Origin: Dehalococcoidia bacterium
GTDB taxonomy: Bacteria > Chloroflexota > Dehalococcoidia > SZUA-161 > SpSt-899
Direction of reading: 5' to 3'
NCBI GenBank assembly: GCA_023271485.1
Contig: JALPXT010000007.1
Coordinates: forward strand, 1-22,299
Length of the DNA: 22,299 bases
Each line of letters opens with the position of its first letter. Position 1 is the stretch's first letter. The position numbers and the translations under genes were made by a program. The notes below the pieces were generated by a model. That model saw only the letters and a program-made list of their open reading frames with translations, ran no database searches and had not been told where the DNA came from. Below, in pieces: positions 15,146 to 22,299 of this stretch.

Positions 15146-15176
15146 GTATATTACGGTTGGGTTACGTTTATGTTAC
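15139..15176 (-). promoter_or_regulatory. Four 11-bp-phased GTAAC-type repeats, GlnR-box-like
   Basis: The minus strand reads GTAAC (15172-15176), N6, GTAAC (15161-15165), N6, GTAAT (15150-15154), N6, GAAAC (15139-15143). Exact 11-bp phasing is what an OmpR/PhoB-family regulator needs. The pattern closely resembles the actinobacterial GlnR consensus gTnAc-n6-GaAAc-n6 repeated twice. The last repeat overlaps the predicted -35 of amt, a class II activator position; the array would span about -29 to -66. The first repeat lies within the last codons of asnB. Functional assignment is inference. Confidence 0.6.
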
Positions 15177-16775
15177 AAATTCCTCTTTATGTTCATGCTT
15201 CAGGTCACCATCCACGGTGCCCCGGACTCGCTCCCTTTCCTCGGCAAAATCAAAGCCGGTCCAGATACCAATGGAGCCGAGTATCGAGTCCTGGGGGTGA
15301 AACTGACGGAAGATTTTGTAGTAGTAGGCTGCCTCCCGGCTATTGAGCACCGCCTGGGGATTCTCCTCCTTGATGCGTTCGTATTCGTCCTCACTCATCT
15401 CCATCTCCGCCAGTTTCTCTCCCAGGTCTTCGCAGCCTGCTCCTTGAGTATATTGGACCTTGTAGCGCCACAGTATATCGCTGGGAAGGTAATTTGTGTC
15501 TTCAAAGGCCTGGCGCAAAATCCATTTCTCGATCTTATCCCCTACCTTTTCCGACTCATGGATCTTGAGCTCGGGAGGGATCTTCATGGCAAGATCAATC
15601 ATCGCCACATCCAGGAAAGGAACCCTCAACTCCAGACTGAAATACATCCCCATTCGGTCAGCTCGCTGCAGGTTGATGTTATGGAGAGTGCCAATGCAAC
15701 GCCGGGCCTCCTTATTGAGAGCATCCATAGGATAGTGCTTCATATAGTGATAGCCGGCGAAGATTTCGTCTGCCCCCTCTCCGGTTAGCACTACCGTCAC
15801 GTAATCGGCGGCCAGCTTGCAGGTGAAGTAGCAGGGGACGGCACAACGCACCAGGGACGGATCGTAGCTTTCCAGCTTCCGGATAACTGTCGGCAGTGCC
15901 TGATAGTATTCTTCCTCGGTGAAGATCAATTCATGATGCGTTGATCCGATGTGCTCTGCTGCGATTCGAGATGCCTTAAGGTCATCGCTTACGTCCCCGG
16001 ATTTATCTCGCATGCCCACCACGAAGGTATGGAGATTGGGGATTTGCTCAGCAGCGATGGCAGCTACCAGACTGCTATCTATGCCGCCGCTGCAGAAGGA
16101 GCCCACATGGATTTCCCTGTCTGCCAGCAGCCTTTTCTCAACCGCCTGGATAAAGGTTTCTCGAATTAGCTTGCAGGTCTCTTCGATATCCGTGAGCAGA
16201 TGGTCTTGAATCTCCGGGATCTGGTAGTATTGCACAAACCCCTCCTTGGGGGTGTAGTAATGCCCCGCAGGGAATTCGTGAACCTGATCTACACCAGCCA
16301 GGGTCATGGCTCCCAGTTCAGAAGTGAAGTAGAGTTTATCGCCCACATAGCCGTAATATAGCGGTTTGATGCCAATGGGGTCGCGGGCCAACATAAAGTC
16401 ATCACTGTCAAAGAGGGCAAAGGCGAACATCCCATCCAGTTCTTTCACGCATTCAGCCCCCATCTCCTGATAGAGGTGAAGAATAACCTCGGTATCGGAT
16501 TTAGTCTCGAACCGGTATTTAGAAATGAGTCCTCGCCTCAGATCACGGAAGTTATAGATTTCGCCATTGCAGATGATCCCCGTTCTCCCGCCGTTGGCCA
16601 GGATTGGCTGATGACCTCCGGCCACGTCCACAATGGATAGTCTGGTGTGTCCAAAAACGGTATTATTGAAAGTGTGGATCCCCCGGTCATCTGGCCCTCG
16701 ATGGGGCAACGCATCCAGCATACGATTGACGGTCTCTGTATCTCGTGTCCCAAAACACCCTCCTATACCGCACAT
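15168..16775 (-). CDS. asnB: Asparagine synthetase (glutamine-hydrolysing)
   Basis: A 535-residue enzyme converting aspartate, glutamine and ATP to asparagine. The start is fixed by MCGIGGCFG, with Cys2 as glutaminase nucleophile, and by AAGGAGGT 8 nt upstream. The glutaminase domain spans residues about 2-190 (HTRLSIVD, NGEIYNFRDL, SDTEVILHLYQE). The synthetase domain starts near residue 215 with the ATP pyrophosphatase loop SGGIDSS, then VVLTGEGADEIFAGYHYMK and RADRMGMYFSLELRVPFLD. It lies 42 nt downstream of the regulator and 85 nt upstream of amt. Its 3' end overlaps the regulatory repeats of amt. Confidence 0.95.
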   Translation of the reverse strand: MCGIGGCFGTRDTETVNRMLDALPHRGPDDRGIHTFNNTVFGHTRLSIVDVAGGHQPILANGGRTGIICNGEIYNFRDLRRGLISKYRFETKSDTEVILHLYQEMGAECVKELDGMFAFALFDSDDFMLARDPIGIKPLYYGYVGDKLYFTSELGAMTLAGVDQVHEFPAGHYYTPKEGFVQYYQIPEIQDHLLTDIEETCKLIRETFIQAVEKRLLADREIHVGSFCSGGIDSSLVAAIAAEQIPNLHTFVVGMRDKSGDVSDDLKASRIAAEHIGSTHHELIFTEEEYYQALPTVIRKLESYDPSLVRCAVPCYFTCKLAADYVTVVLTGEGADEIFAGYHYMKHYPMDALNKEARRCIGTLHNINLQRADRMGMYFSLELRVPFLDVAMIDLAMKIPPELKIHESEKVGDKIEKWILRQAFEDTNYLPSDILWRYKVQYTQGAGCEDLGEKLAEMEMSEDEYERIKEENPQAVLNSREAAYYYKIFRQFHPQDSILGSIGIWTGFDFAEERERVRGTVDGDLKHEHKEEFVT

Positions 16776-16817
16776 AAATATCTACCTCCTTTTATGTTGG
16801 CAGTTGATAGTCGTGGG

Positions 16818-17501
16818 CTAAGGGATGGCCTTTCGCCTTCCCTGTGGCCTGAACCGGTAGCCGATGTTCCTCACTGTCTCAACAAAGCTGTGGCTGGAGT
16901 CCTCAATCTTGCTCCTCAGCCTCCTGATATGGACGTCTACTGTTCTATCGCCACCATAGTATTCATAGCCCCAGACCTTGTTAAGCAGAGCTTCACGGGT
17001 GAAAACACGACCTCTATTGCTCGCCAGGAACTTGAGCAATTCATACTCCCTGAAGGTCAATGCTACCAACTTGCCGTTGATGGCTACCTCACACCTGCCC
17101 AGATCCATTACCAACTCACCGCATCTGATTACCTCGCCGCTGTGCGTGTCGCTGATTCTGTGCAGGAGCCGTTTGATTCTCAATGCCAACTCCGTTACAT
17201 CGCATGGGGTGATAACGAAATCATCTATAGCCAGGTTGTCGTCAAAGCCATCGAGCCTTTCCTTACGAACTAGAGCAATGATAGGCAGATGGCTTTTGGC
17301 CTTTATTCTCTGGGCCAGTTCCCTTCCAGTATGGCCATCTATTTGCACCAGTACTAAATCCGGGGCTTGCTCGACAACCTGCCTGACCGGGTCCTCTCCG
17401 TCGGAAGCAATGGAGCAGGCAAAGCCCCTTTGGGTAAGCCCCGAACGAAGCTTACTTACTGCCTCGTATTTCTCCGCTATTATGAACACCCTAAATGAGA
17501 T
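16818..17501 (-). CDS. Orphan OmpR/PhoB-type regulator with degenerate receiver (GlnR-like candidate)
   Basis: About 227 residues. The C-terminal winged helix (from about residue 125) is typical: LTFREYELLKFLASNRGRVF, then DRTVDVHIRRLRSKIE and VRNIGYRF. The receiver keeps the fold but not its chemistry: the acidic pair is A9-E10, the phospho-acceptor position is Q53 (DLVLVQ), the Thr is Val (IIALV), and the Lys before Pro is Thr (VITPC). It therefore cannot be a normal phosphorylated response regulator, and no histidine kinase is nearby. This recalls actinobacterial GlnR, an orphan atypical OmpR-type nitrogen regulator. Start is uncertain: GGAGGT-N6-ATC at 17499-17513 gives MSFRVFII-like alignment; GTG at 17516 and 17489 lack well-placed ribosome sites. 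Confidence 0.85.
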   Translation of the reverse strand: MSFRVFIIAEKYEAVSKLRSGLTQRGFACSIASDGEDPVRQVVEQAPDLVLVQIDGHTGRELAQRIKAKSHLPIIALVRKERLDGFDDNLAIDDFVITPCDVTELALRIKRLLHRISDTHSGEVIRCGELVMDLGRCEVAINGKLVALTFREYELLKFLASNRGRVFTREALLNKVWGYEYYGGDRTVDVHIRRLRSKIEDSSHSFVETVRNIGYRFRPQGRRKAIP

Positions 17502-17513
17502 CGCTCTACCTCC
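17499..17513 (-). promoter_or_regulatory. GGAGGT ribosome site followed at 6 nt by ATC (regulator start)
   Basis: The minus strand reads GGAGGT-AGAGCG-ATC, the same arrangement and spacing as at hisF copy 1. The ATC sits where OmpR-type receivers normally begin. GTG codons at 17516 (overlapping the ribosome site) and 17489 are alternatives. Confidence 0.4.
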
Positions 17514-17581
17514 CACCCGCTGGTCATAAATCCCGGAAGTTCCTTATCTAATGAGCGGGACGGGTAACTGACAACTGACTC

Positions 17582-18349
17582 TTAGTAGGCATAGAGACTG
17601 CCGTAAGGTCGGAGCCAGCGGGGGAACAGTTTGCAGAAACTGCGTTCCAATATCTCCCGGGCATCGTATCCGAAATGAGAAGCGAACTCGCCAACGAACT
17701 TCTGAAGAATGTGGTAGTCCTTCTCCTCCAGCTCAGCAACCCCTACTTCCTTGCCCAACTGGTGATCCTCGATGCCACCTCCCAGGTAGATGACACCCCC
17801 ATGCATTCCGGTACCGACGAAATTCGCTTTATGACGAGCCCTTTCACTTAGATTCAGACCGAGTAGAATCAGAATTCCACCCGCCATGTACTCACCGAGG
17901 AAATCCTGGGCAGTGCCGCCGATAACCAGCACGGGCTTTTTATCTCCATACTCCTTCATGTGGATACCTGCTCGATAGCCAGCATCCTCTCGGACAAAGA
18001 TCTTGCCTCCTCTGGCTGAGAGGCCAACAATATCGCCGGCATGACCATAAATGACTATTTCCCCCTCGTTCATGGTATTCCCGCAGCCATCTTGAGCATT
18101 GCCGCGAACGATAATCCTGGGTCCGTCCATGAACGCTCCCAGGTCGTTGCCAGGGGTGCCGAGAATCTCAATCTCTACTGGCTTACCTAAATCCGTGCCG
18201 ATATATCTCTGACCATAGACATTATGAATCTGGATTCTCTGAGTTCCATTGGCAACTGCATGCCTCAGCCTGGCGTTGAGTTCCCGATGGAGAACACCGC
18301 CGGCATCTATTCTCACCACCTGATTAGCCTCTATTCTATGCTTTGCCAC
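17582..18349 (-). CDS. Glutamate synthase GXGXG-domain subunit (archaeal-type GOGAT)
   Basis: A 255-residue beta-helix protein corresponding to the C-terminal domain of the large GOGAT subunit. It shows the Gly-x-x-Gly-x-Gly repeats (GDIVGLSARGGKIFVREDAG, MAGGILILLG, GTGMHGGVIYLGG). The domain is structural and helps form the ammonia tunnel between glutaminase and FMN sites. GTG start with GGGAG 5 nt upstream; only 1 nt separates it from the gltB2-type gene, so expression is coupled. After it a 65-80 nt gap precedes the regulator gene. Confidence 0.92.
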   Translation of the reverse strand: MAKHRIEANQVVRIDAGGVLHRELNARLRHAVANGTQRIQIHNVYGQRYIGTDLGKPVEIEILGTPGNDLGAFMDGPRIIVRGNAQDGCGNTMNEGEIVIYGHAGDIVGLSARGGKIFVREDAGYRAGIHMKEYGDKKPVLVIGGTAQDFLGEYMAGGILILLGLNLSERARHKANFVGTGMHGGVIYLGGGIEDHQLGKEVGVAELEEKDYHILQKFVGEFASHFGYDAREILERSFCKLFPRWLRPYGSLYAY

Positions 18350-18350
18350 T

Positions 18351-19856
18351 TCAACTCCCTGCCATCCTTACTCCGAGGATTTCCAGCTCGCTATCGGTCA
18401 GCCCGATGCCCCTCAGGTGCAGCCGGTTGCCACGAAGGCTTTCCAGGGCATTGACCCCCAGTCCGCCGAGTATGTCCTGGAGCTCGAGGCTCCAACCGCG
18501 AAGGAGATTGGCCAGCCTCCGGGCGCCGATGTCAGGGTTGACCCTCTTAGTCAGGGCGAGATCACTAGTGCAGATGCCCCAGGCACATTTACCAGTATGA
18601 CATTGCTGACAGACGGTGCAGCCTAAAGCGATTAGAGCTGCAGTGCCAATATAGACAGCATCGGCGCCAAGAGCGATTGCCTTGGCCAGATCGCCGCTGC
18701 TCCTTATTCCACCCGAGACCACAATAGATGCCTGGTTGCGTATGCCCTCCTGCCTCAGGCGGCTGTCCACCGATGCCAGAGCCATCTCGATAGGGATGCC
18801 TACATTGTCACGAATAATCTTGGGTGCCGCACCGGTAGCTCCCCTGAGTCCATCGAGGACAATGATGTCGGCACCTGCCCGCACCATACCGCTGGCAATA
18901 GCCGCTGAGTTATGGACGGCGGCTATCTTCACCGATACCGGCTTGGTATAGTTTGTTGCTTCCTTTAGCGCGTAAACGAGTTGAGCCAGGTCCTCGATGG
19001 AGTAAATGTCGTGCTGTGGCGCCGGGGATAAAGCATCTGTTCCCTGGGGAATCATCCGGGTTGTGGAGACCTCGGCACTCACCTTCTCCCCAGGGAGGTG
19101 TCCGCCAATGCCGGGCTTTGCCCCCTGACCAATCTTAATCTCAATTACCCTGGCGGCATCAAGGTACCCGGGATGGACTCCAAAGCGTCCTGATGCTACC
19201 TGGACAACAGTGTTGTTGCCATACTCATACAACCGGGGGTGGAGTCCTCCCTCGCCGGTGTTCCACAGGGTACCCATCGCGGTAGCCGCCCTGGCCAGGG
19301 ATTCATGCACATTGATGCTCACGGCACCGTAGGACATGGCGGCAAACATGACGGGAACTTCCAGCCTGACTTGGGGGGCTAACTCTGTCTTCAGATTGAA
19401 GTCCTCTGGATCGAGTTCTACCCGGTCAGGTTTTTGCCCAAGATAGGTGGTAAGCTCCATAGGTTCACGCAGCGGGTCGATGGATGGGTTGGTCACCTGG
19501 CTGGCATTAAGCACCAGATGGTCCCAGTAGATGCGGTAGCCTTTATCGCTACCCATCCCGGTGAGGAGCATTCCGCCGGTTTCGGCCTGCCTGATGATAT
19601 CCTCGATCACCTCGGAACGCCAGTTGTAGTTCTCCCGGTAGTCCAGAGGATTCCGTCTGATAATTAAAGCATGGGTGGGGCAGAAGAGGACACAGCGGTG
19701 GCAGCCCACGCAGTTCTCCTCGTGACTTCTCACCTCATCGTCCTCGGCGTCATAGCGGTGAGCATCGAAGCTGCACTGGTTGGTGCACACCTGACACTGG
19801 ATACAACGCTCAGGGTCTCGTTCTATTAAAAACTTTGCCGGTAGATAGGTCTTCAC
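18351..19856 (-). CDS. gltB: Glutamate synthase FMN subunit with N-terminal double ferredoxin (archaeal-type GOGAT)
   Basis: A 501-residue protein. The N-terminus has two 4Fe-4S motifs (C18, C21, C24, C28; C49, C52, C55, C59). The FMN barrel follows from about residue 150, with IKIGQGAKPGIGGHLPGEKV, PHHD-equivalent PAPQHDIYSIEDLAQL and VLDGLRGATGAAP. The 3Fe-4S site C-x5-C-x4-C is intact in GCTVCQQCHTGKC. It converts 2-oxoglutarate and ammonia to glutamate using reduced ferredoxin or electrons from the FAD protein encoded upstream. GTG start; the ribosome site is weak (AAGGGAAAG). It lies 11 nt after hisF copy 2. Stand-alone domains of this kind are known from archaea and Thermotoga. Confidence 0.94.
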   Translation of the reverse strand: MKTYLPAKFLIERDPERCIQCQVCTNQCSFDAHRYDAEDDEVRSHEENCVGCHRCVLFCPTHALIIRRNPLDYRENYNWRSEVIEDIIRQAETGGMLLTGMGSDKGYRIYWDHLVLNASQVTNPSIDPLREPMELTTYLGQKPDRVELDPEDFNLKTELAPQVRLEVPVMFAAMSYGAVSINVHESLARAATAMGTLWNTGEGGLHPRLYEYGNNTVVQVASGRFGVHPGYLDAARVIEIKIGQGAKPGIGGHLPGEKVSAEVSTTRMIPQGTDALSPAPQHDIYSIEDLAQLVYALKEATNYTKPVSVKIAAVHNSAAIASGMVRAGADIIVLDGLRGATGAAPKIIRDNVGIPIEMALASVDSRLRQEGIRNQASIVVSGGIRSSGDLAKAIALGADAVYIGTAALIALGCTVCQQCHTGKCAWGICTSDLALTKRVNPDIGARRLANLLRGWSLELQDILGGLGVNALESLRGNRLHLRGIGLTDSELEILGVRMAGS

Positions 19857-19867
19857 TCGTCTTTCCC

Positions 19868-20635
19868 TTAGATTCGTATCGGTATTCCCCTTTTTGCTAG
19901 GTATTCTTTTGTCTCACGAATGGAGTAGGTCCCATAATGGAAGATGCTGGCCGCCAGAACAGCATCAGCCTTGCCCGCAACCAGAGCCTGGTAAAGGTCT
20001 TCCAGAGTGCCGGCGCCGCCGCTGGCAATAACCGGCACCGTCACCGCTTCAGAGATGGTACGGGTAAGCTCGATGTCATATCCCGCCCGATGCCCATCAG
20101 CATCCATGCTGGTAAGTAGCAGCTCCCCTGCCCCAAGCTCCACTGCCTGTCTTGCCCAGGCGAGAGCATCAAGCCCGGTTGGCTTCTGACCACTATAGAT
20201 ATAGACCTCCCACCGGGGCTCCTCACTACTTCCTACCCGCTTGGCATCGATAGCTACCACGATGCACTGGCTTCCGAATTTGTTGGCTCCTTCTCCAATG
20301 AGGCCGGGCGTAAGCACCGCGGCGGTATTTATGGAGACCTTATCCGCCCCGGCCCTCAGCATACGCCCCATATCGCTGATGCTGCGCAGTCCTCCACCTA
20401 CGGTAAGAGGCATAAACACCTCCCCGGAGATGCGCTCAACAACATCTACTATTGTGTTACGCCCCTCAGGGGTAGCCGTTATATCCAGAAAGACCAGTTC
20501 GTCAGCGCCCTCCCTATAGTAGAAGCCGGCCAGCTCTACCGGATCACCGGCATCGCGCAGTTGGACAAAGCTGGTTCCCTTTACCACTCGCCCATCTTTC
20601 ACATCAAGACAGGGAATAATCCTCTTGGTTAGCAT
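19868..20635 (-). CDS. hisF: Imidazole glycerol phosphate synthase cyclase subunit HisF, copy 2
   Basis: A 255-residue (beta-alpha)8 barrel of standard length. C9, D11, K19, E46, K99 and D130 are all present, and the phosphate-binding loops (VGGGLRSI, INTAAV, ASGGAGTLEDL, AASIFHYG) are intact, so it should be a working cyclase subunit. It begins with ATG, overlapping the gltB1 stop by 7 nt, and lies 11 nt before the GOGAT FMN subunit. This position between GOGAT subunits is odd: the normal partner HisH is absent. It is clearly paralogous to the copy at 9955-10710. Confidence 0.94.
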   Translation of the reverse strand: MLTKRIIPCLDVKDGRVVKGTSFVQLRDAGDPVELAGFYYREGADELVFLDITATPEGRNTIVDVVERISGEVFMPLTVGGGLRSISDMGRMLRAGADKVSINTAAVLTPGLIGEGANKFGSQCIVVAIDAKRVGSSEEPRWEVYIYSGQKPTGLDALAWARQAVELGAGELLLTSMDADGHRAGYDIELTRTISEAVTVPVIASGGAGTLEDLYQALVAGKADAVLAASIFHYGTYSIRETKEYLAKRGIPIRI

Positions 20636-21762
20636 CTTACCTGTCCTCGCGAAGGCGGGGAACAGCGTCTCCCGAGTCGCCCTATAATCGGCTCACCACC
20701 CGTCGGAATCCAGGCCCTATCCAGATCCGGGCAGATGAGGCGGATAGCTGACTCCTCAGACGAGAGGTAGAGCATGTCGGCTTTTACTCCCACGGTGAGC
20801 GGTCGCAGCCTGATTCTGTCGGTAAACCCGATCATTTCACCATGATGGGCAATGATTACCGTGAATGGTCCGTTTAAGAGCAGACTGCTATATACCTGGC
20901 GCAGAGTTCGCAGCAGCTTCTGCTCCTTTGAAGGACGGCGCTCAATGTCAGCCCAGAAGGGGGCAGCCAGTATCTTTGCCACTATCTCTATGGGGAGGCG
21001 GTGCTTTCTCATCAGGAGATCAACGGCATAAGCCACTACCTCGGTATCGGTTTGCATGGTGCAGTGGTAGCCAAATTGTTCCAGGTAGCGCCGGTTTATA
21101 CCATAGGATGAGATCTCACCGTTGTGAACCACTGTCCAATCCAGAACGCAGAATGGGTGAGCTCCACCCCACCAGCCGGGTGTATTGGTGGGGAACCTGC
21201 CGTGGGCGGTCCACAGATAACCATCATACTGCTCCAGGCAGAAGTACTCCGCTATCTCCTCGGGGTATCCTGCCCCCTTGAACACCGCCATATCCTTGCC
21301 GCTGGAAAAGACGAAGGCATCTTCAAACCTCGTGTTTATCTCCATCACCCTGTCAACGACGTAGTCATCCTCAGATTGCTCTTCATGCTTATGTCCACCG
21401 ACCTCAAGAAAGTACCGCCGTACCAGTGGCGGGTCCACGATTCCGGGTGTCGGGCGTGTTGGCACCTCCTCGTCGTAAATCAGTTCAAATTGGTCTTTAA
21501 GAAAGCCCTCTACCCGACTTCTCCCATCCACGCTGAGGTACATTATGTGGAAGGCATAAGATTCGGCATATTCTGGATATAACCCGTAAATAGCAAATCC
21601 CCCACCCAGTCCATTGCCACGGAAATGCATGTTGGCGATAGCCCTGATGACCCCTTCTCCGGAGAACCTCCTTCCCGAGATATCCATCGCTCCAAAGAGA
21701 GAGCAGGCATCAATTACTTTGTCGTCACGGTAAGGGTTATTAACCTGTACGATATCTTTCAT
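20629..21762 (-). CDS. Glutamate synthase glutaminase subunit (class II amidotransferase, archaeal-type GOGAT)
   Basis: A 377-residue protein. It has a 19-residue leader before Cys20 in DACSLFGAMD, so it is probably made as a propeptide and cleaved to expose the nucleophile. Other glutaminase landmarks are GRFPTNTPGWWGGAHPFCVLD, VVHNGEISSYG and QTDTEVVAYAVDLL. It supplies ammonia from glutamine to the FMN subunit. GAGGG lies 7 nt upstream, and the gap to the FAD gene is 2 nt. The last residues (RRCSPPSRGQVRC) look non-conserved and are encoded by a GC-rich repeat-like stretch (about 20640-20665). Confidence 0.93.
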   Translation of the reverse strand: MKDIVQVNNPYRDDKVIDACSLFGAMDISGRRFSGEGVIRAIANMHFRGNGLGGGFAIYGLYPEYAESYAFHIMYLSVDGRSRVEGFLKDQFELIYDEEVPTRPTPGIVDPPLVRRYFLEVGGHKHEEQSEDDYVVDRVMEINTRFEDAFVFSSGKDMAVFKGAGYPEEIAEYFCLEQYDGYLWTAHGRFPTNTPGWWGGAHPFCVLDWTVVHNGEISSYGINRRYLEQFGYHCTMQTDTEVVAYAVDLLMRKHRLPIEIVAKILAAPFWADIERRPSKEQKLLRTLRQVYSSLLLNGPFTVIIAHHGEMIGFTDRIRLRPLTVGVKADMLYLSSEESAIRLICPDLDRAWIPTGGEPIIGRLGRRCSPPSRGQVRC

Positions 21763-21764
21763 CG

Positions 21765-22299
21765 CTACGCCCTCAGAACAGGATCGTACTCAGCCATAGC
21801 CCTGGGTTCCGAGTATCGAGTTTCGAGGACATCCAAACTCATTTCTGGTCGCCATATCTCCTCAGGGAGAGAGGCAAGACCGAAGTTGTCAGACAGAAGC
21901 TCCTGCTTAAAACCATCAACATTTGTCCTGTTCTTCATCAAGCTGAAGACTATGCCCGATTTCTCAATGTTGCCCAAAAAGACCATTCCCACCACCAGCC
22001 CGTCCTTCAATACGACCTTCCTGTAGATATGGTCATATTCCCTCTGGAGCACTTCGTAGCTATCATTGGAAGGAGTTACTACTCCAGCAGAAACGACATC
22101 CAGTCCGAAGTATTTCAGTGAATTCACCGCCGTCCCGCCGGGGTATTCAGTCGGGATACCAGCCATATTGAATCCAGCGATCCTTCCCCCGACGTAGGCA
22201 TTGGGCCAGATAGGGGTGAGCCGGTTTTCGCGGTAGACGAAATCATAAGCCTCTGCGGCATCCCCGCAGGCGTAGATGTCGGGACTGGATGTTGCCATA
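21765..22299 (-). CDS. FAD/NAD(P)-dependent oxidoreductase, C-terminal part (cut by window edge)
   Basis: At least 177 residues of the C-terminal half of a pyridine nucleotide-disulphide oxidoreductase-type protein. TSSPDIYACGDAAE is the FAD-binding strand and Asp near the C-terminus of such enzymes, followed by NAYVGGRIAGFNMAG and a C-terminal domain like that of rubredoxin or nitrite reductase FAD proteins. The start and the nucleotide-binding N-terminus lie beyond position 22299. Only 2 nt separate it from the glutaminase subunit gene, so it probably feeds electrons from NAD(P)H to the GOGAT. Confidence 0.85.
   Translation of the reverse strand, partial: MATSSPDIYACGDAAEAYDFVYRENRLTPIWPNAYVGGRIAGFNMAGIPTEYPGGTAVNSLKYFGLDVVSAGVVTPSNDSYEVLQREYDHIYRKVVLKDGLVVGMVFLGNIEKSGIVFSLMKNRTNVDGFKQELLSDNFGLASLPEEIWRPEMSLDVLETRYSEPRAMAEYDPVLRA

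Noticed and set aside
17535..17543. GGAAGTTCC palindrome as an NrpR operator
   Set aside because: Known NrpR operators in methanogens have a spacer of several bases between GGAA and TTCC; here it is one base, so chance is likely.
17564..17579. GTAAC near a second half-site before the regulator gene as another GlnR-like box
   Set aside because: Only one good repeat; the next 11-bp-phased position reads CTGAC and no further repeat follows.

Overview
The window looks like a chromosomal segment from an anaerobic bacterium, most likely a Chloroflexota member of Dehalococcoidia type. This is an inference from gene content: an archaeal-type NrpR regulator, an archaeal-type glutamate synthase split over several genes, type I-alpha glutamine synthetase with a PII protein and Amt channel, iron-sulfur NADH modules, and no trace of aerobic metabolism. 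No rRNA, tRNA, CRISPR array or transposase was seen.

Layout. (1) 93-867, minus strand: a small two-gene unit, a degenerate nucleotidyltransferase and a short partner, resembling a toxin-antitoxin or abortive-infection pair. (2) 965-5253, plus strand: two tandem sugar-1-phosphate nucleotidyltransferase/left-handed beta-helix genes and glmS, an amino-sugar nucleotide operon behind a good extended -10 promoter. (3) 5313-11708, minus strand: nrpR, a first hisF, nuoE-like, nuoF-like, a 2Fe-2S/4Fe-4S ferredoxin-like protein and an FMN glutamate-synthase-like protein, behind a consensus -35/-10 promoter. (4) 11942-22299, minus strand: FAD oxidoreductase (cut by the window edge), gltB1 (glutaminase), a second hisF, gltB2 (ferredoxin-FMN), gltB3 (GXGXG), an orphan OmpR-type regulator, asnB, amt, glnB and glnA.

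How it works together. Region 4 is a nearly complete ammonia-assimilation set: Amt imports ammonium, PII senses nitrogen status, GlnA makes glutamine, the split GOGAT makes glutamate with the FAD protein as probable electron supplier, and AsnB makes asparagine. Region 3 adds a second GOGAT-like FMN protein with its own NADH-oxidising module and an NrpR-type 2-oxoglutarate-responsive regulator. GlmS in region 2 also consumes glutamine, so most of the window concerns glutamine nitrogen.

The most notable signals are: a four-repeat, 11-bp-phased GTAAC-type array overlapping the predicted -35 of amt, resembling an actinobacterial GlnR box, in the same operon as an orphan OmpR-type regulator whose receiver has lost all its phosphorylation residues; two genes (first hisF and the regulator) in which a GGAGGT-N6-ATC arrangement sits exactly where an ATG is expected; two catalytically intact hisF genes inside nitrogen operons with no hisH; a NuoE/NuoF/ferredoxin/FMN-GOGAT-like cluster that could be an uncharacterised NADH-linked enzyme; and a PII protein with Phe at both T-loop tyrosine positions.
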